From positions 1 through 7,207 of the forward strand of contig JAKAEH010000041.1 of assembly GCA_021825955.1 (NCBI GenBank): 7,207 bases of DNA, in the 5' to 3' direction. Position 1 is the first letter of the stretch. Each line of letters opens with the position of its first letter. Source of the stretch: a bacterium. GTDB taxonomy: Bacteria; Patescibacteria; Microgenomatia; Levybacterales; UBA12049. This document shows, one piece after another, positions 1 to 6,646 of the stretch. The position numbers and the translations under genes were made by a program. The notes beneath the pieces are model-generated. The model made no database searches. It was not told the origin of the DNA and worked only from the letters and a program-made list of their open reading frames with translations.

Positions 1-1058
1 ACGAAATCAGGTGGGCAATATTTCTTTCCCTTTTTATAGCTCTCCCATGTGGGCTTGCCGGATGTTGCAAAAAGTGCCGTTTCATATTCTTCCTGAAGAA
101 GGGGTTTATCTTCTGGATCGCTATTTAGTGAAATGTTACCCGTTGTTCCAATCATGGCAAAGTCATACTTATTAAAAAACTTATATTTAGCTGCAAATCC
201 CTGCATTCTATTGGGAAGGTGCCAAATAATTGTATTTCGATATTTCCAGTATTTTTCAAGAACATTCCAGATTGTGCGTAGGTTTTTAGGATTTTCAAAA
301 ACCATAATAGAGAAATCTGATTTTTGAACTTTTGCGATGTTTGCCATCCACAGATCTGTAAAGTCTGGCGGTAAGACATCGGTTTCCAGGTACCTACGAT
401 CCCTTTTCGCTCCAAAACCAGTAATAGCTCCCTTGTGTTTCTTCTTTCCGTGAAGGTAATCCAAAATGTACGGGGGATCGCATAAACATAGGTTTGCTTT
501 CTCTTCATTCATGAGTTTTAGTACATCAGTTTCAATTGTTGAATCTCCAACCATAAGTCGTGAATCTCCCAAAACTAGAACATCTCCCCTCCGAAGTTCG
601 ACTTTGTTTATATCAAGTTTTTTAAGTTCTTTTTCTAAATCAAATTGTTCAGGAGTTATATCAATATCAAAAATCTCATCTTGATCTTCTGAAGAAAATC
701 CGATGTCTGAAAGAAAAACTTCATCGAAATTTGCCAACAAATCAAAATTCCATGAGCCAACATTTTTATTAGATCTAATGTTATACTCCTCAAATTCTTT
801 TTTAGTAAGTTTCCTATTCGGGATTCTGACATCAATTTCTTCATTCCCGCGACCAATAAGTTGCATTATTTTTAATCGTTGATGCCCAGCCACAATTTTG
901 TTATCAGTGTCTATGGCTGGAATTTCAACAAAGTTGAATCTACTTAAGCTTTTCTTTAGCTCTTCGGCAGTAGAATCAGGCAAAATGCGAGGATTACGCT
1001 CATAAGGAATTAGATCGTTTATCTTTCTTTTTTCTGTATGCCAAACTAGGTCTGTCAT
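1..1058 (-). CDS. ParB-like / DNA adenine-type methyltransferase fusion (3' end off window)
   Basis: This frame is open from the ATG at 1058 to the left edge, giving 352 codons without a stop; an in-frame TAG at 1064-1062 makes that ATG the likely start. Residues about 10-115 look like a ParB-like domain: an RNPR segment near residue 21, then VAGHQR at 56-61 matching the nucleotide-binding G-x-x-R signature. The second part is a DNA methyltransferase, with CDPPY around residues 193-197 (motif IV, DPPY at 194-197) as in beta-class N6-adenine or N4-cytosine enzymes. In this class the SAM-binding FxGxG motif comes C-terminal, so it should lie beyond the window. ParB-methyltransferase fusions are common in prophages and mobile islands, usually as solitary modification enzymes without a matched endonuclease. 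It lies 51 bp downstream of the 250-aa gene and is probably co-transcribed with it. Family assignment is firm; target specificity is unknown. Confidence 0.9.
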   Translation of the reverse strand, partial: MTDLVWHTEKRKINDLIPYERNPRILPDSTAEELKKSLSRFNFVEIPAIDTDNKIVAGHQRLKIMQLIGRGNEEIDVRIPNRKLTKKEFEEYNIRSNKNVGSWNFDLLANFDEVFLSDIGFSSEDQDEIFDIDITPEQFDLEKELKKLDINKVELRRGDVLVLGDSRLMVGDSTIETDVLKLMNEEKANLCLCDPPYILDYLHGKKKHKGAITGFGAKRDRRYLETDVLPPDFTDLWMANIAKVQKSDFSIMVFENPKNLRTIWNVLEKYWKYRNTIIWHLPNRMQGFAAKYKFFNKYDFAMIGTTGNISLNSDPEDKPLLQEEYETALFATSGKPTWESYKKGKKYCPPDF

Positions 1059-1079
1059 AAACTACATTATCCATGGTCA

Positions 1080-1098
1080 TATAAAGCTTGTATAAAGC
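1080..1098. repeat. Short direct repeat TATAAAGC x2, 11-bp period
   Basis: On the plus strand TATAAAGC occurs at 1080-1087 and again at 1091-1098, an 11-bp period close to one helical turn. It lies in the 51-bp gap just upstream of the methyltransferase start. Same-face half-sites could form an operator, for instance for the helix-turn-helix-like protein encoded next door, but in AT-rich DNA an 8-bp repeat can arise by chance. Functional meaning is speculative. Confidence 0.3.
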
Positions 1099-1109
1099 AT
1101 GAATGAAGC

Positions 1110-1862
1110 CTAATTGATGTTAAGTCTTTTTTTGTATCGTTTGACTATCATGTCTATGTCCGCATATGATATTGAGCTTCCAAATTCGTTTTGAATAATT
1201 TCTTCGATATCTTTAGATTTAACGCCAGAAATTTTCAGTTCATAAACACGTCTATCTCTGTCAAAGTTGGGTATGGGCTGAAATTTCTTTTGTTTTTTGT
1301 AACTTAGCCTGTTTTGATGAAACTTGACAATCGGCCATTCAGATTTAATGTCATTCAGGGTAGTGTTCTCATCGATTTCCAAAAGGATTGTTTCGACATC
1401 ATTTTCTGAATCTCTCTCAATTCTTATTCCAATGCCAATAAAATGACCCATATACTTTGGGTTGTTAAAAAATGTATACCTCCTTATACTTTCCTCCCAG
1501 CGAGGTGACAGATGATATTTTCTAACTAAGTTTTTAATTTCGATTCGAAAGGCATTGAGGGGCGAGGCATCATTTAACTCTTTCTGCCTTTCTCTAAATT
1601 CCTTATACTTGCCCTCATTTCGAAGTTTGTCCAACTCTTTATAGTGTTTTGGGAATTCAGCATCAAAATATGCATCTGTATTTGTAAGAAAATTATTATC
1701 CCAATCCCCATATTCTTTATCGTTGCTAAATCCTTTTTTTGGAATATTCCATTTCGCTCGCAAAGCTACAATATCCTTTTGGAATTCTGGTTTAGCGACT
1801 AAGACTTTTGCATTCTGTCTGAAACGATCCGATAATTTTCTAAGATGTTCCTCTCTTGTCAT
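1110..1862 (-). CDS. Unknown 250-aa protein with HTH-like C-terminus
   Basis: I do not recognise a named family. The protein is highly charged, with no signal peptide or membrane segment. Residues 26-47 carry EFQ-x6-R-x-K-W-x-IP-x2-GF-x-N, which recurs with identical spacing in the 517-aa HEPN protein of the divergent operon. The last 45 or so residues (an ISGVKSKDIEEII segment, then a second helical stretch ending in a basic KRYKKRL run) look like a helix-turn-helix, suggesting DNA binding. It starts at ATG 1862 and ends in TAG; the ParB-methyltransferase follows 51 bp downstream on the same strand. A regulator of the divergent operon, or a phage-type DNA-binding protein such as a terminase small subunit-like factor, are both possible. 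A TATAAT sits only 8 nt before the ATG, so the mRNA may be leaderless. Confidence 0.85.
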   Translation of the reverse strand: MTREEHLRKLSDRFRQNAKVLVAKPEFQKDIVALRAKWNIPKKGFSNDKEYGDWDNNFLTNTDAYFDAEFPKHYKELDKLRNEGKYKEFRERQKELNDASPLNAFRIEIKNLVRKYHLSPRWEESIRRYTFFNNPKYMGHFIGIGIRIERDSENDVETILLEIDENTTLNDIKSEWPIVKFHQNRLSYKKQKKFQPIPNFDRDRRVYELKISGVKSKDIEEIIQNEFGSSISYADIDMIVKRYKKRLNIN

Positions 1863-1922
1863 TTAGATGCATTATAGCCGCTTTCTTGTTGTAGGCCAGG
1901 CTGAGTTATATACTTCGGATAA
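1863..1922. promoter_or_regulatory. Divergent promoter region between the two operons
   Basis: This 60-bp gap separates divergently transcribed genes. On the plus strand TTGTTG (1886-1891), a 17-bp spacer and TATACT (1909-1914) form a good sigma-70-like promoter, with the -10 ending 8 nt before the ATG at 1923. On the minus strand TATAAT is at 1876-1871, also ending 8 nt before its ATG at 1862, but without a convincing -35. The expected start sites fall at or within a few bases of both start codons. Because the elements share so little space, a protein bound here would affect both operons. Confidence 0.55.
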
Positions 1923-3131
1923 ATGAGATACAGAATTTATGCACTTATTCATGGTGAAACCCTTACAGAAGGGAAAATATTTGAGTGCGAGATCAAAAAG
2001 ATGAGTTTTGGGGAGCAAGCAAAACGAAAGTTTGCCCCTATTCAGAGTGTATTTTCTCAAAGTGAAGATGTTGATTATTATAAAACCTATGTTACCTCAC
2101 TTCGCTATGTAGACCCTATAAAAATAAAATCCGAATATGTAATTGCCTGTGATATTCAAGAAGAGAAGCCTGACGCAGCCTTAGGAGGGGCAATTAAAGC
2201 TATTGATAGAATTGCCAGGTTTTTATCTTTAGCTTCCTTAGAAGATGTAAAAAGAAAATTTGGTCGAGATAGAGGAAGTTTCGAACCGTACATTTATCAA
2301 GTAAATAAAATCTATCTGGTAGACAACGATTGTAAGGAGTCAGATGTTGATTATAGACTAGAAAGCGGACATATGTATCTGCCAAACAGGCCAGAACAAA
2401 CACAATGGAGAGATGTTAATACGAGGAAGTTCTTGAATGAAATTTTCTACTTTGATAACGAAATACTAGAAAGGGCACTTAAATACCTTTATAGGTCATC
2501 CATAGGGCATTTTGTATTGGACAGTCATGAGAAGATTGCGCTAGACCACTTTAAGTCAATTGAAATTATTGTTAATTCATTGTCGAATAAACATGAATTC
2601 AAGGATAGATTAATAGTAGCTGCAAATAAAATTGGAATTACTCCCGATGAGCAAAAAAGAATAAAAGACTTCTGGGATAGTAGGTCAAAATATGGCGATA
2701 TTGCTCACCCATCCAAGTTTGATCAAGTTGAACGATATCCTAATCAATTTCCGATACCAAGCAACGCACTTTATCCCGGTGGCGGTTTTGATTCAATAGC
2801 ACCAAATATTATCTTGAAATATTACCAGTATATTAAGGGTGTTTACATTATAGATATCAACGAGCCATCGGACATCAGTGGCTCAAGCTCTCAGGAAGGG
2901 AAGTTCAATCAGGTTTTTACTATTTTTCCTTTTGGTGTTAGTGATCAAAATCATCTTGTCTTCTATACTTCTGAGAAAGACAAAAATAAACTAAAAAGAT
3001 TGCTAAAAAAAAGTTTTTCTAAGCGTTATAAAATTCCACAAAAATCTATTATAGAGGTTGTTTTAGAGCCTAAAAACAAAAGTCATATTAATCAAAAAAA
3101 GTTTAAATTAAGAATATGTACGACAATATAA
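1923..3131 (+). CDS. ApeA-like HEPN domain protein, 402 aa
   Basis: First gene of the four-gene operon. The start is ATG 1923; the preceding in-frame codon is TAA (1920-1922). Residues 1 to about 165 appear as a beta-rich N-terminal part. Residues about 170-265 are helical and resemble the ApeA-like HEPN domain: a helix with ALKYLYRSS, then a DHFKSIEIIVNSL helix, then the RSKYGDIAHPS segment. R254 and H262 would be the RNase pair, but seven residues separate them rather than the usual four to six, so catalysis is not assured. The last 110 residues or so are lysine-rich and unassigned. HEPN proteins of this type typically act as cytosolic RNases in anti-phage abortive infection or as RNA-binding partners. 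The gene overlaps the next by 16 bp, implying translational coupling. HEPN is a motif-level inference. Confidence 0.85.
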   Translation: MRYRIYALIHGETLTEGKIFECEIKKMSFGEQAKRKFAPIQSVFSQSEDVDYYKTYVTSLRYVDPIKIKSEYVIACDIQEEKPDAALGGAIKAIDRIARFLSLASLEDVKRKFGRDRGSFEPYIYQVNKIYLVDNDCKESDVDYRLESGHMYLPNRPEQTQWRDVNTRKFLNEIFYFDNEILERALKYLYRSSIGHFVLDSHEKIALDHFKSIEIIVNSLSNKHEFKDRLIVAANKIGITPDEQKRIKDFWDSRSKYGDIAHPSKFDQVERYPNQFPIPSNALYPGGGFDSIAPNIILKYYQYIKGVYIIDINEPSDISGSSSQEGKFNQVFTIFPFGVSDQNHLVFYTSEKDKNKLKRLLKKSFSKRYKIPQKSIIEVVLEPKNKSHINQKKFKLRICTTI

Positions 3132-4669
3132 AAATAGCTTTCGAAAGTTTGATTGACCACTCAGAGTTTCAAATGCTCATGGGCGAGTATCGCCAAAGAT
3201 TTGGGATTCCTGGATCAGGATTTGATAACTCATCATCTGATAAATATAGGGGCTGGATAAAAGAGAGCTTGCATAAAACAGATTATCTTAAAGATCAGTT
3301 TTTATTTATTGCTAAAAGATGCAGGAATCTTATTCCTGACAGAGATCCCATTCCAAATGTTCTACTCGCTTATTATTTTTTATTTGGAAAGATTCCGGAT
3401 AAATCCTCTGCCCAAAATGAATCTATTTTTTCTATCAATCCTAGCGGAATTCTTGGTAGTTTCGACATAACTTTTACTATTCCATTGATTTTTGATTTAG
3501 ACGATTTTACTAATGAGATTGAAAAACACAGTGATGAAATTGACCAAATAACTAAAAATGTAGAACTGGTCCTAACAAAATTATCTGACACAAAACCTAT
3601 AAACGCGACAGGATTTGATCCAAAACACGATCTGCTCGCAACCACTCCAGGCAACGGGGCAGATATTGTAGATAGAGTTCATAGGGATATGGCATATTTG
3701 GTTGAATTCGGTCGAATTGTTTTGGAAGAGCATCTTCAGAATATGAAGGATGAAGATTTTGTTATAAATACTTATGAAGATAAAAACAAGCCCATATTTC
3801 AGCCGGTCCAACATATGGGAATGTTTCTTTTAAATCGTAATTTATTTTCTATTGCCGAAGAATATTGGAAACAAATAGACGATGAGATACTAGCATTCAA
3901 CGCCAGAACTGGCAGAAGAGTTAATAGAGGAATCCCTTTAGCTAACACGGGAGTAAATCAGATCGCACAGGGGAAGGTCATTGAAGGTTTGTTTAATATA
4001 TACAGAGGCTATAACGATGATAAAGAATGTTTACAACACTTACCCAATATATCAATTGATCCAGAAAAGGATATGGCAAAAAGCAGCCTGTTTACTCAAT
4101 TTGAGGAGAGACAAACTTCGGACGTTTTTGAACTTATCAACTCGAAATATGGGCACGTGTTTGATCCTATTATTTCAAAAGACGATCTATCAGAATTCAT
4201 ACAAAATTTAAATTCGGATAAAAAGCTACTTTTTTATATGACACTTTATCGTTTTTCATTTTCTTTGAATTTAAATAATCAATTATCAACAGTAGTTTCA
4301 CGAAGTGAAATTGTTAGATCATTAGCAGAATTGGCATTATGGTTTGAGGATGAAATGAAAAGGAAAGATACTAGCTTAATTGGCCAGACTCTTATTCAAA
4401 TATTAGATCAGAAAGTCGGTCAAATAAATCCGACAAGTGGTCAATATACAAATGCCTCTAATTTAAACGAATTGTCGACGAAGATATCCAATGCTTTGGC
4501 ATCTTCTTCTAGTCTGGAAATTAAAAACGCACGAATAATGGGATGTCTCAGAAACTTTGCGGGCCACAATCTTGACGTTCAAGATCATGCCTTTTTTCAA
4601 ACTTGTGATGAAGTTTTTGCACGAATGCTTTCTTTTATAATTTACTCAAGAAGCCAAAGTTGGATTTGA
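3116..4669 (+). CDS. HEPN ribonuclease-like protein with paralogous N-terminal domain, 517 aa
   Basis: A multi-domain cytosolic protein. Residues 17-38 carry EFQ-x6-R-x-R-F-x-IP-x2-GF-x-N, the same spaced motif as in the divergent 250-aa protein. Residues about 230-310 look like a TPR-type helical repeat (a GMFLLNRNLFSIAEEYW helix, then RGIPLANTG and a helix with QGKVIEGLF), suited to protein binding; this is a weak call. The C-terminus (about 400-510) is helical and holds CLRNFAGHN, with R479 and H484 in the classic R-x4-H arrangement of HEPN RNases. It is therefore the best candidate for the toxic or nuclease effector of the operon, acting on RNA. It starts inside the upstream gene (16-bp overlap), and the next gene begins 5 bp after its stop. 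A sensor-plus-effector role, with the N-terminus or TPR part sensing and HEPN cutting, is inference. Confidence 0.87.
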   Translation: MYDNIKIAFESLIDHSEFQMLMGEYRQRFGIPGSGFDNSSSDKYRGWIKESLHKTDYLKDQFLFIAKRCRNLIPDRDPIPNVLLAYYFLFGKIPDKSSAQNESIFSINPSGILGSFDITFTIPLIFDLDDFTNEIEKHSDEIDQITKNVELVLTKLSDTKPINATGFDPKHDLLATTPGNGADIVDRVHRDMAYLVEFGRIVLEEHLQNMKDEDFVINTYEDKNKPIFQPVQHMGMFLLNRNLFSIAEEYWKQIDDEILAFNARTGRRVNRGIPLANTGVNQIAQGKVIEGLFNIYRGYNDDKECLQHLPNISIDPEKDMAKSSLFTQFEERQTSDVFELINSKYGHVFDPIISKDDLSEFIQNLNSDKKLLFYMTLYRFSFSLNLNNQLSTVVSRSEIVRSLAELALWFEDEMKRKDTSLIGQTLIQILDQKVGQINPTSGQYTNASNLNELSTKISNALASSSSLEIKNARIMGCLRNFAGHNLDVQDHAFFQTCDEVFARMLSFIIYSRSQSWI

Positions 4670-4674
4670 AACCC

Positions 4675-5322
4675 ATGAATAAACTTTTATGCAATGTCTG
4701 TAAAGAGGAAAAAGATGTTGTTAAGTCAGGTAAAGAGGGAGCGGCTATTTTTTATCTTCTTTCTTGTGGCCACCGGTTTTTGTCAGTATCATTTTCTGAA
4801 AAAATCAACATGAGTGAGTTATTTAGTTTTAGAGGAAGAGGTAAGGCAAATATTAAATACACCAAGGGTGATGCTCAACCCAATGTGAACTATGCTAAAA
4901 AATTTATTGAATACGGAGATATTGATTATGAAGCTGCAACTATCTTATTTAATATTCAAGATAGAGATTACGATTTTATGAATCAAGCAGCCTTTTTATC
5001 AGCACAATCAACCGAAAAATATCTGAAGGCATTCCTTTTTTGGAACTCAAAAACACATTATCCGAATTTAAAAGGAAGGGAGATCTTGAATGAGTTTAAA
5101 AAACTAGGCCACAATTTAGAGAATATTCTCAACGAATGTGTTCAGGGCAATAAAGATTTTTCAAAATTTAAAGATCAAATTAAGAAAATTAACAGTTACT
5201 CTCTTCTCAAGTATCCCGATGTTGAGGACGAGATGATTTATTCGGATACAGGATTAACTATTTCTAGTGATCTCTTGAGAGACGTAAAAGAAATCGGGGA
5301 TTTTGTAAAAGAACTAGTATGA
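4675..5322 (+). CDS. Zinc-ribbon plus HEPN domain protein, 215 aa
   Basis: Residues 6-33 have C-x2-C and then CGH (C6, C9, C31, H33), consistent with a small zinc-binding knuckle. From about residue 73 the sequence fits the HEPN family (Pfam HEPN type): YAKKFIEYGDIDYEAA, then AAFLSAQSTEKYLKAFLFW as the A-Q-x2-E-K-x-L-K-A helix, then LGHNLENIL, and YPD at 180-182. No R-x4-6-H is visible, and the position before YP is lysine (LLKYPD), so it may be a non-catalytic partner, for instance an antitoxin or RNA-binding subunit for the HEPN RNase upstream. ATG 4675 is preferred, 5 bp after the preceding stop, with GGAT upstream; TTG 4660 would add five residues and overlap the preceding gene. It overlaps the next gene by 4 bp (ATGA). 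Confidence 0.86.
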   Translation: MNKLLCNVCKEEKDVVKSGKEGAAIFYLLSCGHRFLSVSFSEKINMSELFSFRGRGKANIKYTKGDAQPNVNYAKKFIEYGDIDYEAATILFNIQDRDYDFMNQAAFLSAQSTEKYLKAFLFWNSKTHYPNLKGREILNEFKKLGHNLENILNECVQGNKDFSKFKDQIKKINSYSLLKYPDVEDEMIYSDTGLTISSDLLRDVKEIGDFVKELV

Positions 5323-5819
5323 CTGCAGACGAGTTCATTGACTATTGGCAAAACAAACTCGATCATGACGGGTCTTTTGCTGTGGGGATAGGAGTAAACT
5401 GGGATAGGATCAAAAAAGAAAGTGAAGTAATTCAACTTCACGGAGACGAGGCGTGGCATGAGATTGGTAACTTTTATTCTCCTTTGTGGGGAGGCTTCGA
5501 TAGAACAAAACTCAAAGAGTGGTTAAGTCCTAAGCGTAACGATTACAGCAAATTTATTGATGAAGAAAAAAGTGCGGGTAAGATTGATCTCTACAATTCT
5601 AAAGGCCTCATTTATCCCGAGTTTTGTGCATTTGCTGACGAGTCCGGGGCTAAAGGAATTCTTGGTGATGGCAGCCATAGGTATATCGACTGCAATTATT
5701 TGATTATGGAGGGCAGGGATCTAAAAAAAGATATCGAGAAATGTAGGCTTGACGTAATTTGTTTACCAAACATTAAAGAGGTGTTAACCCCCATAGACTT
5801 CCAAATTTTGTTTAATTAA
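5319..5819 (+). CDS. Small protein with ParB/sulfiredoxin-like DGSHR motif, 166 aa
   Basis: Last gene of the operon; its ATG overlaps the preceding TGA (ATGA), a translational-coupling signature. I do not recognise the family. Residues about 97-130 contain IYPEFCAFADESGAKGI followed by DGSHR (117-121) and a hydrophobic YLI stretch; DG-x-HR recalls the nucleotide-binding G-x-x-R signature of ParB/sulfiredoxin-like folds, though I cannot confirm the fold. The N-terminal half is rich in tryptophan and acidic residues (W10, W28, W46, W57). Conserved coupling to the HEPN genes suggests a modulator or immunity/accessory role. Ends TAA; the 34-bp convergent gap to the next gene has no clear hairpin terminator. 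Confidence 0.8.
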   Translation: MTADEFIDYWQNKLDHDGSFAVGIGVNWDRIKKESEVIQLHGDEAWHEIGNFYSPLWGGFDRTKLKEWLSPKRNDYSKFIDEEKSAGKIDLYNSKGLIYPEFCAFADESGAKGILGDGSHRYIDCNYLIMEGRDLKKDIEKCRLDVICLPNIKEVLTPIDFQILFN

Positions 5820-5853
5820 TACGTCGCACAAGAGGTGATGTAAGAATCTAAAC
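5820..5853. other. Convergent intergenic gap
   Basis: Thirty-four bases lie between the stops of the operon's last gene and the 263-aa gene on the other strand. I see no strong stem-loop with a T tract. The imperfect palindrome CTTAGTAAG (5853-5861) straddles the end of the minus-strand gene and is too small to call a terminator. Confidence 0.5.
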
Positions 5854-6645
5854 TTAGTAAGCTCTGAAGGGTTTCATTACCGCATTTGGTTTCCCAGATA
5901 TATCTGCATTTCTAATTTTCAAAAGAAGTTGCTGTAAGAATTTTAGGCCATAAACAGTTTCTATATCAGAATCTGACGATGGGCGAGTTTTATCATCAAA
6001 TTGATTATAAGAAGGTAACCAGCCTGTAATATTTCTTGGAAAGACTTTGATTGATAACATATCGCCTCCTGGCAAATATTGCCACTCACCCTCGGTAACC
6101 CAAGGGTACGAAGCCACAGTAATATGCCCTTTTGGTCCCTCAAAATGTTCATTCACAGTCATAACAATATCTCCCTTTTCTCCTTCGTTTGGTTTATAAC
6201 CAGCAAGCGGGCTCTTATAGTTGTCCATAGGTGAATACCAGTCTCTAATATTTGCATCGATTTGATTCTCAATTCGGTCATGGTCAATTAGAATCATTCC
6301 TGACGGAATCGTTATAGTGGGTGGGGTCCTCCAAGAGGCATAATTAGGCAGATATTTCCAAATTAATGCAGTTGCAATGTTCTCAGTTGTGGCTATGGCT
6401 TTTTGGTATATCCCTTCCAAAGTTCCTGAATCATCTTTGTGGGGTATCTCATTGTAGTAAGAAATCGAATGAAGGTGCCTTTTGCGCCCATCAACTCCTA
6501 TTTTACCCAACTCACCCGCTAACCACTGTTCATGACTATTAATCAGTTCATCGGGAGTTTGACTTCCCTCCAACTGAAAGAAATTCTCAGCTAATCTGAG
6601 TTTTTGAAGTGCGTGTCCGCTTTGTGGTGTATCTTTTGCTTCCAT
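5854..6645 (-). CDS. Unknown 263-aa protein
   Basis: I recognise no family. The protein is soluble-looking, without a signal peptide or membrane helix. The middle has an SISYYNEIPHKDDSGTLEGI segment and an AIATTENIATALIWKYLP helix; a later segment, GHITVASYPWVTEGEWQYLPGG, is rich in aromatics, suggesting beta structure. It ends KPFRAY, then TAA. The start ATG at 6645 lies one base after the stop of the upstream minus-strand gene, so the two are translationally coupled and probably work together. It is convergent with the HEPN operon and could belong to a different module. Confidence 0.8.
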   Translation of the reverse strand: MEAKDTPQSGHALQKLRLAENFFQLEGSQTPDELINSHEQWLAGELGKIGVDGRKRHLHSISYYNEIPHKDDSGTLEGIYQKAIATTENIATALIWKYLPNYASWRTPPTITIPSGMILIDHDRIENQIDANIRDWYSPMDNYKSPLAGYKPNEGEKGDIVMTVNEHFEGPKGHITVASYPWVTEGEWQYLPGGDMLSIKVFPRNITGWLPSYNQFDDKTRPSSDSDIETVYGLKFLQQLLLKIRNADISGKPNAVMKPFRAY

Positions 6646-6646
6646 T

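Noticed and set aside
152..508. Minus-strand 118-aa frame within the methyltransferase
   Set aside because: It is an out-of-frame shadow; the real minus-strand frame, starting at 1058 and containing DPPY, covers the same region.
3003..3013. CTAAAAAAAAG run as a programmed frameshift site in the 402-aa gene
   Set aside because: The main frame continues with plausible protein after it and no useful alternative frame or stimulatory structure is evident; an A8 run is common in AT-rich DNA.
4660..4674. TTG start for the zinc-ribbon HEPN gene
   Set aside because: It adds only five residues and uses a rarer start, while ATG 4675 sits right after the upstream stop with a GGAT at reasonable spacing.
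5853..5861. CTTAGTAAG as a bidirectional terminator
   Set aside because: Only four pairs with a one-base loop and no T tract; it cannot form a stable hairpin.
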